Below, piece by piece: positions 45,619-54,664 of a stretch of 64,000 nt of DNA. The stretch is from CBDBDZ01 sp965204215 (lineage in GTDB: Bacteria; Pseudomonadota; Gammaproteobacteria; Pseudomonadales; GM7GCV1). Made by a program: the position numbers and the translations under genes. The notes below the pieces were generated by a model. The model ran no database searches. It was not told where the DNA came from and worked only from the letters and a program-made list of their open reading frames with translations. Every line of letters starts with the position of its first letter. Position 1 is the first letter of the stretch. Where the stretch lies: contig CBDBDZ010000014.1 in assembly GCA_965204215.1 (NCBI GenBank), positions 806,001-870,000 of the forward strand, in the 5' to 3' direction.

Positions 45619-46212
45619 ATGTCTAAGGTTAAGACTCAAGATATTATTTTAGATATTGCTCTTATTTTATTTAACGATAAGGGTGAACATGCCATTACCA
45701 GTGTTGATATTGCTTATGAAACCAATATTAGTCCTGGCAACCTTTACTATCATTTCAAGGGTAAAGAAGAAATTGTTGAAGAGCTGTATGCCCGGTTTCA
45801 TGCCAGCTTATCAATTGTGACTCAGCAAGTTGCTCAGACCAATAAAATCGATACCACGGGAATATTAGCTTACCTTCACCTCATAGCCGATATATTTGAA
45901 CAATATCGCTTTATAAGCCAAAACAGTGTTAATTTATGTGATGTATACCCTGTCATTCAAGGACCTTTTAAGAAAATTATAAAACAGTTACGCAATCAGA
46001 TAGCGGGTTATGTTAGCCGCTTACCGACAACGCCTCACCATCTACAAGCATCCGAGGCCTCCATGCAACTGGCTGATAACTTGTTAAACACTTTAATGTC
46101 CTATCACAATTTTACATCCATGATGGACAATAAAAACTCGGAATTATCCCCGGAAATGAAACGTGCAGCAATGGAACAACATTTGCATATTCAATTATTA
46201 CCTTTCCTTTAG
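45619..46212 (+). CDS. TetR-family transcriptional regulator (PhaD-like)
   Basis: 197 aa. N-terminal TetR HTH (ILDIALILFNDKGEHAITSVDIAYETNISPGNLYYHFKGKEEI-type region, residues about 8-52) and a ligand-binding domain with YRFISQNSVNLCDVYP. The HTH ending in GNLYYHF and the phasin neighbour point to PhaD, a regulator of PHA granule genes. Its stop codon forms part of the target duplication of F2 copy C. Confidence 0.82.
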   Translation: MSKVKTQDIILDIALILFNDKGEHAITSVDIAYETNISPGNLYYHFKGKEEIVEELYARFHASLSIVTQQVAQTNKIDTTGILAYLHLIADIFEQYRFISQNSVNLCDVYPVIQGPFKKIIKQLRNQIAGYVSRLPTTPHHLQASEASMQLADNLLNTLMSYHNFTSMMDNKNSELSPEMKRAAMEQHLHIQLLPFL

Positions 46213-46386
46213 CCCAAATTATGCATTAGCAATCTATTACACACAATAATGACTTCAAAAACAGGCGCTTGCTCGAAAAATAATACTCATCACAGAGAGA
46301 CTATGCCTGCGTTTATTGTTCTTGCGCGAGCGCCTGTTTTTATTGCCATTTTTGTGTTCATTACGAAGTCTAATGCATAATCTAGG
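46213..46386. mobile_element. MITE-like element, family F2 (copy C)
   Basis: 174 bp with ends CCCAAATTATGCATTAG and CTAATGCATAATCTAGG. Flanks are TTTAG (46208-46212) and TTTAA (46387-46391), a 5-bp duplication with one change. The left flank includes the TetR stop codon. A CTGGGTTAAACCCAG palindrome at 46427-46441, just downstream, looks like two F2 ends sharing one TTAAA. Confidence 0.88.
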
Positions 46387-46478
46387 TTTAATAACCGATA
46401 CTAATAGGCTTATAATACATAATTATCTGGGTTAAACCCAGTTTGGAACTTTTCTGTATTTCGAGTATGAGAGTTAAA

Positions 46479-48440
46479 ATGGCGGTGAATCAAATAGGTG
46501 TGAAAGGCAGTTATAAACGGTTTTTATTGGTCAAAACCAGCTTCATTTCATTTATTTTATTATTAAGTTTTAATAGTTTTGCATCTCTTAAAGCAGAGAG
46601 TTATGGACTGTTACCTACAATAAGGTCAATGTCTATATCACCTGATGGAAAGCACGTTGCCTATATACAACGTGTTGAAAATAAAAATTATTTTGTTATT
46701 TATAATATTGAAAAAAGCAAAGTGGTTGGCGGTGCCGACGCAGGAAAGATGAAGCCGAGGTCTATCTACTTTGCAACGAATAATAAAGTCATCTTAGTTG
46801 CATCTAAAACGCAAAGCAAACTATATTTTCGTGGTAAGTGGGAGCATTCATGGGCTGTGGTTTATGATATCAATAAAAAGAAAATGAAACCGCTGTTAAA
46901 TGCAACAGAAGGGCTTTATCCAGCCCAAACTGGGCTGGGTAATATTATCGGCTTAAATATAGCAAAAAATGAAGTTTATATGCCCGCCTTCACTGGTCAG
47001 GCAAAGAACCCTTCTTATGATTTATATAAAGTCAGACTTAAGTCGGGCAGGGGGAAAATTCATGCAAGGGGCAAACGTCATACTATTCAATGGTTTGTTG
47101 ATAATAACGGACGGGTGTTGGCCAGAGAAGATTACGACGAAGATAAACAAAGGCACCAAATACTCTCTAAAGTATCTGGCAAGTGGCAAACCATATATTA
47201 CCTGGATACGAACTTACCTGATATCGCTATAAAAGCGGTAAATACGGCTACTACCAAACTGCTTTTCACTTACATTACTGATGATAGGTCTAAAATATAT
47301 GCAATGGATTTAGCCGATGGAACTATAGAAGGCCCTCTATACGAAGATGAAGATAGGGATATAGAAAGCATTTTAACTAAAAACCTTGATAATAAAATGG
47401 TTGGTATTCAATACTCGGGTCTGATACCTGCTTATGAATTTGTGCTACCAGAATTGAATAATGTTTACAGATCCATTGCTCATACTTTCCCCGATAATAC
47501 TATTAATATTGTCTCCGTTGCAGAGGATTTACATAAACTGATTGTAAAAGTCAGTGGCAATGATGGCACTGGGGATTACTACTTTTATGATGCAAGTAAA
47601 AAACAATTACAATTCCTGGAAGCAGGTTACCCTGATATAGATGAAGGCTCAATAGCAGAAATAAAAGCTTACCAGATAAAAGCCAGAGATAATCAAAAAA
47701 TACCTACTATTATCACATGGCCAGTTGGAGTTAAAGAACGTAAAAAGTTACCTTTATTGGTATTTCCTCACGGTGGACCTGCATCTTATGATTTTGTTCA
47801 CTTTGATTGGTGGGCACAATATTTTGCCCGCAAAGGTTATATGATAGTACAACCAAATTTTAGGGGTTCTAGTGGTTTTGGTTTGAAATTTAAAAATGCG
47901 GGTAAAGAGAATTGGGGAAAACTGATGCAAGATGATGTAACAGATGTTGTTAAAAATCTTGTTGATGCAGAGTTCGTAGACCCTAATAGAATATGTATTA
48001 TGGGGGCTTCGTATGGAGGCTACTCAGCACTTGCTGGTGGAGCGTTTACACCAGAATTATATCGTTGTGTGATTTCAGTCAATGGTGTTTCTGATTTACC
48101 AGCCATGATTTCGACATTGAGGCGTCTACGTGGAAAGAAACATTTATCTTTGAATTACTGGCGGGATCATATGGGTGAAGATAAGGAACAACTTAATTTA
48201 GTATCGCCTGCAAATTTTGCTGAACAATTTAAAGCACCTGTGTTATTAATTCATGCCAAAGATGATACTAGAGTTCATTACAAACAAAGTAAAATCATGT
48301 ATAAGGCGTTAACAGAAGCTAGCAAAAAAGTTAAATTAATACCTTTAAAAGGCGAAGATCACTGGCTTTCAAAAAGCGAAACGAGACTTGAAATGTTAAA
48401 GTCTATAGACAGTTTTTTAGAGTTGTATAATCCTCTGTAA
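46479..48440 (+). CDS. S9-family prolyl oligopeptidase-like peptidase, secreted
   Basis: About 653 aa. A signal sequence (FLLVKTSFISFILLLSFNSFASLKA) precedes a beta-propeller (about 40-400) and a C-terminal alpha/beta hydrolase domain. The nucleophile elbow is GASYGGYSALAGG, the acid lies in HAKDDTRVHYKQS and the catalytic His in KGEDHWLS. Start is uncertain: ATG codons occur at 46467 and 46479 and a TTG at 46443; none has a strong ribosome site. Probably a periplasmic dipeptidyl- or acylaminoacyl-peptidase. Confidence 0.87.
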   Translation: MAVNQIGVKGSYKRFLLVKTSFISFILLLSFNSFASLKAESYGLLPTIRSMSISPDGKHVAYIQRVENKNYFVIYNIEKSKVVGGADAGKMKPRSIYFATNNKVILVASKTQSKLYFRGKWEHSWAVVYDINKKKMKPLLNATEGLYPAQTGLGNIIGLNIAKNEVYMPAFTGQAKNPSYDLYKVRLKSGRGKIHARGKRHTIQWFVDNNGRVLAREDYDEDKQRHQILSKVSGKWQTIYYLDTNLPDIAIKAVNTATTKLLFTYITDDRSKIYAMDLADGTIEGPLYEDEDRDIESILTKNLDNKMVGIQYSGLIPAYEFVLPELNNVYRSIAHTFPDNTINIVSVAEDLHKLIVKVSGNDGTGDYYFYDASKKQLQFLEAGYPDIDEGSIAEIKAYQIKARDNQKIPTIITWPVGVKERKKLPLLVFPHGGPASYDFVHFDWWAQYFARKGYMIVQPNFRGSSGFGLKFKNAGKENWGKLMQDDVTDVVKNLVDAEFVDPNRICIMGASYGGYSALAGGAFTPELYRCVISVNGVSDLPAMISTLRRLRGKKHLSLNYWRDHMGEDKEQLNLVSPANFAEQFKAPVLLIHAKDDTRVHYKQSKIMYKALTEASKKVKLIPLKGEDHWLSKSETRLEMLKSIDSFLELYNPL

Positions 48441-48482
48441 TAGGGCTGCAGCGGCTTGACCATTAGCTAAGTGGTACGCAAT

Positions 48483-49268
48483 CTATAACTTTTCTAAAAA
48501 ATGCATAATGGGTTGTAAAAACAGGTCTGGTTGCTCAACTAAACCCATATGTTGCAAAGCAGGAATTATCACAACTTCTGAACCATGAATTTCAGTGCCA
48601 ATGGCATAACTCATTTGTGGAGTGCTGCCAGAGTCATATTCGCAAGTGATAATGAGTGTTGGTTTGTCGATGGCAGGCGTTGGGCGAATCAATTCGATAA
48701 CGCCATTGGCAAGTATACAGCGGCAACGGGCATAGTGCGTTGGCTCGTTATCAAGCACTGTGGTTTTGACATTTTCAATATAACTTGCATTATTTTTTCT
48801 AAAATCAGTAGTAAACCAACGCTTTAAGGTAGCATCAATGGGGGTAATGGCACCATCAGCATGAGTGTCTAAAGCTTTCTGTTCAACTAGTTGTTGTTGT
48901 TCCGGGCTGCGTTCGTGAGGTGAATTCAGAATAACCAAAGCCTTGGTTTTAGCTGGATAATCCATAGCAAAGCGGCGGTTAATCATGCCGCCAAGCGAAA
49001 ACCCTATCAAGGCGCAACGCTTTATGGCTAGATGTTCCAACAATGTATTGAGTTGTTGTGAGAACAAGGACAGATTAATTTCGGCGGTATCGGGTACACC
49101 GCTTTTGCCATGTCCATATAAATCATAACTCAATACCTTCCAACGCTTTGATAATTGTGGAACATAATCATTCCAAACATTGCAGTTTAAACCCAAGCCG
49201 TGAATTAGTACCAAAACTGGTGCGTTTTCTGCGCCAGTCAGGTTATAGAATGTTTCATTACAGTACAT
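48483..49268 (-). CDS. Alpha/beta hydrolase (PcaD-like)
   Basis: 261 aa. Oxyanion segment LVLIHGLGLNCNVWNDYVP, nucleophile elbow GFSLGGMIN, and the acid/His tail CEYDSGSTP and ALQHMGLVEQP. Similar to enol-lactone or meta-cleavage-product hydrolases. Its ATG overlaps the stop of the upstream monooxygenase (TAATG), so it acts in the same operon. Substrate unknown. Confidence 0.82.
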   Translation of the reverse strand: MYCNETFYNLTGAENAPVLVLIHGLGLNCNVWNDYVPQLSKRWKVLSYDLYGHGKSGVPDTAEINLSLFSQQLNTLLEHLAIKRCALIGFSLGGMINRRFAMDYPAKTKALVILNSPHERSPEQQQLVEQKALDTHADGAITPIDATLKRWFTTDFRKNNASYIENVKTTVLDNEPTHYARCRCILANGVIELIRPTPAIDKPTLIITCEYDSGSTPQMSYAIGTEIHGSEVVIIPALQHMGLVEQPDLFLQPIMHFLEKL

Positions 49269-50302
49269 TAATTAAAAGCGGGAATCACTTGTTCGCAAAA
49301 TAATTCCATAGAGCGTTTTTGTGCTTTCATATCTAAGCCCATGCTGGCATAGTAGATAAATGAATCAACGCCTAATGCTTCATAAAGTTTTATTTTTTCA
49401 ATGACTTGTCCGGGAGAGCCAAACATTAGGTTTTTTTCTAGCATTGCGGGGTTGTACTCATCACGATTGGCTAATTCTTCCAGAGGGATTTGTTTGGGAA
49501 AACCATTTTCGACATCGCCTAAATTGCGAAATAAGTTTTCAAACTGTCCCAAGGCACGTTGTATAGAGGTAATAGCAGTATCTCTGCCTTTATTGTCTTC
49601 ATAAAGTGCGGTGTGACGCATCATGGCTATTTCAGGGCGAGGCTTGCCTGTGGTTTTGATAGAATTGTCAAGCTGCTGCATATAAAGTTCAGCTTCTGAC
49701 ATGGGTCTGGTTAAAGGCCAGGACATAATATTAAAACCATTTTCTACTGCATAATCGAAAGATAGTGGATTGCGTGCAGCTACCCACACTGGCGGATGTG
49801 GACGTTGTAGTGGTTTAGGCACGGATGTTGCCGTTGGGAACGACCAATACTTGCCATCGTAATCAGTATCACCAGCCCATAGCTTTTGTAGTAATGGCAT
49901 CATCTCTTTCATATAAAGGTGTCCTTCGGTCTGTTTTAAACCAGTGCGTATGCGATCAAATTCGCGTTGATAAGCACCTGATCCAATGCCGAATTCTAGC
50001 CTGCCATTGCTTATCAGGTCGGTAAAGGCTGCTTCACCAGCAAGGCGAATAGGATGCCAATAGGCAGCAACAGCAACGGCTGTGCCCAGGCGAATTTTTT
50101 CTGTGTGTTGCGCCCACCAGGTCAAAATTTGAAAAGGGTTGGGCGCAATAGTCATTTCCAGTGCATGATGTTCAGCTGCCCATACAATTTCAAAACCGCT
50201 GCTGTCTGCCATTTTGACCATGTCCAAGGTATGGTCGCGGACATCGTTTATATCAATACTATTGTCGAGGCGTTCTAAATTAATTGCTAGTTGAAATTTC
50301 AT
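49268..50302 (-). CDS. Luciferase-like (LLM class) flavin-dependent monooxygenase
   Basis: 344 aa, bacterial-luciferase TIM barrel. Visible segments are GFEIVWAAEHHALEMTIAPNP, GTAVAVAAYWHPIRLAGE and GRLEFGIGSGAYQREFDR; the C-terminus has FGSPGQVIEKIKLYEALGVDSF. Uses reduced flavin from a separate reductase to insert oxygen. It lies between an aldehyde dehydrogenase and a hydrolase, an order that would suit Baeyer-Villiger ring opening or aldehyde-forming chemistry. Substrate unknown. Confidence 0.85.
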   Translation of the reverse strand: MKFQLAINLERLDNSIDINDVRDHTLDMVKMADSSGFEIVWAAEHHALEMTIAPNPFQILTWWAQHTEKIRLGTAVAVAAYWHPIRLAGEAAFTDLISNGRLEFGIGSGAYQREFDRIRTGLKQTEGHLYMKEMMPLLQKLWAGDTDYDGKYWSFPTATSVPKPLQRPHPPVWVAARNPLSFDYAVENGFNIMSWPLTRPMSEAELYMQQLDNSIKTTGKPRPEIAMMRHTALYEDNKGRDTAITSIQRALGQFENLFRNLGDVENGFPKQIPLEELANRDEYNPAMLEKNLMFGSPGQVIEKIKLYEALGVDSFIYYASMGLDMKAQKRSMELFCEQVIPAFN

Positions 50303-50326
50303 ATCAGTGATTCAAAAGAAAAGTTA

Positions 50327-51808
50327 TTATCGAATTACAAACTGACTGGCTAATGGCTCGTCAGAGGTATTCATCCAAATAGTTTTAGGTTTGGTGTAAT
50401 CATAAATGGCTTGAAAGCCGCTTTCGCGCCCGTAACCTGAATGTTTGACACCACCAAAAGGCGCAATGGGCGACACAGCGCGGTAAGTGTTCACCCAAAT
50501 AATGCCTGCATTGACCGCATTTGACATACGCAGCGATCGCGCGCTGTTGCGAGTGAAAATACCAGCGGCCAAACCGTGGTTGGTATGGTTGGCTAACCGA
50601 ATGGCATCGACCTCATCTTTAAAGCGCAATACGCTAAGTACAGGGCCAAACATTTCGGTGTCGACAATTTCCATATCAGGGTCGAGGCATTCGATTACTG
50701 TGGGTTCAAAAAATAGTGGACCTAAATCACCAAGAGTATTGCCACCATACAAGAGTTTACCTCCTTGCTTTTGAGCGGTTGCAACTTGATATTTAATATT
50801 GTCGAGTTGCCCTTGTGTACACAGTGGTCCAAACTCTGTATCAGCATCGAGAGGATCGCCTATTTTAATGGACGATACTTTCGTGAGCATATTTTCCAGG
50901 AATTCATCGGCGATGGACTCTTGTAACAGCAGTCTTGATCCTGCTACACAACTTTGACCTGATGCTCCAAATATTCCAGCGATGGAACCGTTGACTGCGC
51001 TTTCTAAATCGGCATCATCAAATACAATAAAGGGTGATTTGCCGCCCAACTCTAGAGAGACAGGTGCAAAATTATGGGTAGAATTCATTAATATATGCTT
51101 TGCAGAAGAACCGCCGCCAGTAAATGAAATGCGTTGCACCAGTGGATGAGAAGTTAAAGACTTTCCGCAAGGGTCACCGTGCCCTGTTACAACATTGACG
51201 ACACCAGCGGGAATGCCAGCTTTTTCAATTAATTTAGCAAACTCCACCAGTGGAGCCGATGCGTGTTCCGAGGCTTTAATGACTATGCTATTACCTGCAG
51301 CTAAAGCTGGACCAACCTTAACGGCAGTTAAAAATATCTGTGAATTCCAGGGAATGATAGATGCAACAACACCTAATGGTTGACGTTGAGTGAATACAAA
51401 CATATCAGGTTTGTCTATGGGCAATGTTTCACCGTGAACTTTGTCGCAACAGCCAGCGTAAAACTTGTAGTACTGAGCAATATATTTGGCTTGAAAGCAG
51501 GTTTCCTTATACAGTTTGCCAGTATCAAAGGTTTCGATGCGTCCAATTGCTTCGGAATTTGTTTCCAACAATTCGGCTAATTTGTATAAATATTCACCGC
51601 GTTGTGTAGGAGTTAGTTTCGACCAGGGTCCTTCGGAATAGGCTATATGAGCCGCTTTAACGGCGCGGTCAACATCGTTGTGAGTAGCTTCAGGAAAGGA
51701 GGCCCAAACATCGCCGCTGTATGGATTGATACTGTAAAACCTTGTACCATCGCTAGCGTCACACCATTGTCCATCAATCAGCATTTGATAATTTACGTTG
51801 TCAGTCAT
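50327..51808 (-). CDS. NAD(P)+-dependent aldehyde dehydrogenase
   Basis: 493 aa. Catalytic Cys in GQSCVAGSRLL and Glu in SLELGGKSPFIVF; cofactor region IIPWNSQIFLTAVKVGPALAAGN. First gene of the leftward operon aldehyde dehydrogenase, LLM monooxygenase, hydrolase. The divergent LysR gene beginning at 52104 is the probable regulator, with a mosaic MITE in between. Confidence 0.92.
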   Translation of the reverse strand: MTDNVNYQMLIDGQWCDASDGTRFYSINPYSGDVWASFPEATHNDVDRAVKAAHIAYSEGPWSKLTPTQRGEYLYKLAELLETNSEAIGRIETFDTGKLYKETCFQAKYIAQYYKFYAGCCDKVHGETLPIDKPDMFVFTQRQPLGVVASIIPWNSQIFLTAVKVGPALAAGNSIVIKASEHASAPLVEFAKLIEKAGIPAGVVNVVTGHGDPCGKSLTSHPLVQRISFTGGGSSAKHILMNSTHNFAPVSLELGGKSPFIVFDDADLESAVNGSIAGIFGASGQSCVAGSRLLLQESIADEFLENMLTKVSSIKIGDPLDADTEFGPLCTQGQLDNIKYQVATAQKQGGKLLYGGNTLGDLGPLFFEPTVIECLDPDMEIVDTEMFGPVLSVLRFKDEVDAIRLANHTNHGLAAGIFTRNSARSLRMSNAVNAGIIWVNTYRAVSPIAPFGGVKHSGYGRESGFQAIYDYTKPKTIWMNTSDEPLASQFVIR

Positions 51809-51840
51809 AAAATTGTTGCGTTAAGATATTCAGAGTTAAA

Positions 51841-51977
51841 ACCAGATTGAGGACTTTGCGATAAAATTCTTTTGCCTTCAAACTGCGTTAAAAACGTACT
51901 CAAATGCTCATTTACAGTGAGTACCCATTTTTATTGTCATTTTTGACTTCGATACAATTTTTAATACATAATTAAGG
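51841..51977. mobile_element. Mosaic MITE-like element (F1 left half, F2 right half and ends)
   Basis: 137 bp flanked by TTAAA on both sides (51836-51840 and 51978-51982). The left end ACCAGATT is F2-like, then the sequence follows F1 (GAGGACTTTGCGATAAAATT through CTCATTTAC). At about 51920 it switches to the F2 right half (CCATTTTTATTGTCATTTTT through ATACATAATTAAGG). It occupies the region between the divergent aldehyde dehydrogenase and LysR genes. Confidence 0.8.
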
Positions 51978-52103
51978 TTAAAACTATAGCAAAGCTAGAA
52001 TATTTTTAAAAGCGAAATATTTTGCATGTATAATTCAAAAAAATCGAATTATGCTATTCCTACAAAATATTAATATGATTAGCGCTATATCACTGCTCTC
52101 CTT

Positions 52104-52934
52104 ATGAATATCATCGCTTTGCAAACACTTATCAGTATTTTAGACACAGGCAGCTTAGTGAAGGCTTCCAGGCAGCTTAATGTTACCCAATCTACAGTGA
52201 CTGCAAGATTGCAGCAGTTAGAATCAGAATGCAGTCAAGTTCTGATTCATCGCCAAAAGTCTGGTGTTATTGCCACCCCAGCAGGTAGAAAAATGCTGCA
52301 CTACGCTAAAACGATGGTGGGCTTATGGAAGCAGGCTAAACTTGAAGTTTCGCGACCTACGATTGCGGAATCGTTTTGTAATTTTGTTTGTCATGCCGAC
52401 CTTTGGAAAGGGATAGGTGACAGCGTCTTTGATAGTTTGAATAGTTACTACCCCAATATGACTTTTTCGATAAAGCGAGGATCACAAGCTGAAATTGAGC
52501 AATGGGCGCAGCATAATATGGTGGATATAGTGATTACTTACCATCCTAATAATGGCGAAAATCAAAGCGCCAAAATCTTATTAACTGAAATGCTAATTCT
52601 TTGCGGAACAAAACCGAATATTCCTATTCGTGGCAGTGGTAGCTATGTATTTGTTGAGCACGGGCAAGAATTTAACTATCATCACGCTACTTTTTATGCT
52701 GATACCGATGTTGCCCGAATCAGTTTTGATTCTTATCACTGGGCGTTAGACTATTTAATGTATTATCAAGGCAGCGCATACTTGCCAGAACGATTAGCTA
52801 CCAGTTATATTGCAAATGGAACATTATATGAATTAACCAAGGCGCCTAAATTTGAGCGCAATGTCTATATTGAAACCAATGATTTAAGTGTGGGTAAATG
52901 GAGTTGGGAAATTCCCGTTTTATCACAACATTGA
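52104..52934 (+). CDS. LysR-family transcriptional regulator
   Basis: 276 aa, slightly short for the family. N-terminal HTH (LQTLISILDTGSLVKASRQLNVTQSTVTARL-type, residues about 5-36) and effector domain. Divergent from the aldehyde dehydrogenase operon and therefore its likely regulator. The approximately 120 bp upstream of its ATG next to the MITE are AT-rich. Confidence 0.85.
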   Translation: MNIIALQTLISILDTGSLVKASRQLNVTQSTVTARLQQLESECSQVLIHRQKSGVIATPAGRKMLHYAKTMVGLWKQAKLEVSRPTIAESFCNFVCHADLWKGIGDSVFDSLNSYYPNMTFSIKRGSQAEIEQWAQHNMVDIVITYHPNNGENQSAKILLTEMLILCGTKPNIPIRGSGSYVFVEHGQEFNYHHATFYADTDVARISFDSYHWALDYLMYYQGSAYLPERLATSYIANGTLYELTKAPKFERNVYIETNDLSVGKWSWEIPVLSQH

Positions 52935-52983
52935 ATTTCGATTATTTTCTGTATTACCCTTAGGCTCGGATTAACGCAGCAAT

Positions 52984-54591
52984 TTAATTATTTACTGGTT
53001 GTTTACCATCTCTATACAAAGACTTAACCAGTGCAATTGCCATTAACATCATTACTGCCGAAAAGGGCAGTGCAGCAACAAACATGGTTGAACGCAAGGC
53101 TTGCAGGCCATCAGCAATAAGTAACATTGAAATAACCAAGGTCAGAGCTACGCCCCATATAATAATATGTCGGCTGGATTTTTGGCTTTGATCACCGCCT
53201 GAGTTAATGGTATTAATAACTAATATGGCAGAGTCTACAGAGGTGATTAAATAGGTCATGAGCAAAATCACAATCATAATAGTGACTAACTTTGCCCCAG
53301 TGGAAGTCAGCATGACTTTGATGGTTTCAAATAATTGGGCTTCTTGACCTGCGCTTAAAATAGCCCCACCTGCTTGCCCCAATAACTCTAAATTAATAGC
53401 TGTTCCTCCAGCAAAAGAAAACCAGATAAAGCACATAAACGAGGGTACAAACATGGCTCCCAATACAAATTCACGTACTGTACGACCTTTGGAAATACGC
53501 GCCAGGAATAAACCGACAAATGGTGCAAAGGCTATCCACCATGCCCAATAGAATACTGTCCAGTTAATGGATTGCCAGGTAAATAATGTAGTGCCTGGTT
53601 CCTGGTCGGTTGCGAACCAATAGATTAATGTCATTTCGGGTAGATGGGTTACATAATCCCATATGCTGATAAAGAGCTGTTTGGTAATAACACTGGTAGG
53701 ACCAAACACCAAAAAGATAAATAACAAGGCAAATGACAGGCCTAAATTTAAGTTAGATAGCCATTTTATACCGCGCCCAACGCCTGATAGCGCTGATAAA
53801 ATGGAGGCAAACATAATGATAACCAAGCCTGTAATCATACCAATATTGGTGGGAGAACCTTTTTCGTCCATTAGCCAGCTGGTTTGGCTTAATTCAAATA
53901 TGCCCGATGAAAATTGGCTGATACCAAAGCCCATGGTTACAGCAACGCCAAGTATCGTGGCTATCACAGCGCTGATATCAACTATGTTACCCAATGATCC
54001 TTCAAGTTTTTTACCAAAAAGTGGTGTTAAAGTGGAGCGTATGGTTAAGGGTAAACCGCGATTAAAACTGGCATAAGCCATGGAAAGAGCGACAATGGCA
54101 TAAATGCCCCAAGGGGTTAAACCGTAGTGTAGAAACGACCATTTGAAAGCATTGCGAACATTATTAGCGGATTGAGACAGAGCATCGCCTTTAATAACAT
54201 CAGGATTGTTGGAAAAGTGATAAAGCGGTTCGGCGGTGGAGTAAGTTAACATGCCAATACCAATGCCTGCACCAAACATCATAGCCACCCATGAAAACCT
54301 TGAAAATTCTGGTGTTTCACCAGGTTGCCCAAGTTTGACTTTGCCGATTGAAGGAACCAAACAAAACAGTAAACACAAATACATAAATGCGGCAGAGGCA
54401 TACATATACCAAGCACCGAAAGAGGTAAAAGTCCAGGTGCTAATTTCACTCAAGAAATTGCCTGATTGTGTTGGAAATAATCCTGCCCAAAGCACGAGCA
54501 AACCGATTAATATTTTAGAGCCAATGGTCACGGTTTTATTAAATCCATTGTAGAAGCCAAAGTCTGATTTTTTGATTTGTAAAACTGTCAT
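52984..54591 (-). CDS. BCCT-family betaine/carnitine/choline transporter
   Basis: 535 aa from the ATG at 54591, about 12 TM helices. BCCT features are FGAGIGIGMLTYSTAEPLYHF and the aromatic-rich YWAWWIAFAPFVGLFLARISKGRTVREF. A longer frame back to 54657 runs through a perfect hairpin that looks like the terminator of the upstream gene, so the shorter start is preferred. Imports trimethylammonium compounds. The upstream aldehyde dehydrogenase could then oxidise betaine aldehyde, but this is inference. Confidence 0.9.
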   Translation of the reverse strand: MTVLQIKKSDFGFYNGFNKTVTIGSKILIGLLVLWAGLFPTQSGNFLSEISTWTFTSFGAWYMYASAAFMYLCLLFCLVPSIGKVKLGQPGETPEFSRFSWVAMMFGAGIGIGMLTYSTAEPLYHFSNNPDVIKGDALSQSANNVRNAFKWSFLHYGLTPWGIYAIVALSMAYASFNRGLPLTIRSTLTPLFGKKLEGSLGNIVDISAVIATILGVAVTMGFGISQFSSGIFELSQTSWLMDEKGSPTNIGMITGLVIIMFASILSALSGVGRGIKWLSNLNLGLSFALLFIFLVFGPTSVITKQLFISIWDYVTHLPEMTLIYWFATDQEPGTTLFTWQSINWTVFYWAWWIAFAPFVGLFLARISKGRTVREFVLGAMFVPSFMCFIWFSFAGGTAINLELLGQAGGAILSAGQEAQLFETIKVMLTSTGAKLVTIMIVILLMTYLITSVDSAILVINTINSGGDQSQKSSRHIIIWGVALTLVISMLLIADGLQALRSTMFVAALPFSAVMMLMAIALVKSLYRDGKQPVNN

Positions 54592-54627
54592 GAAATGGGT
54601 AGGAAAGGGTGGGGTATTGAATTGGAA

Positions 54628-54651
54628 GGGGAGAATATGACGATTCTCCCC
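54628..54651 (-). terminator. Strong hairpin between the aldehyde dehydrogenase and BCCT genes
   Basis: Perfect 9-bp inverted repeat GGGGAGAAT/ATTCTCCCC with a 6-base loop, 13 bases after the stop of the upstream gene in the transcribed direction. The following TTCCAATTC is only moderately U-rich, so it may attenuate rather than fully terminate. Confidence 0.55.
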
Positions 54652-54664
54652 TAACACAGAGTGA

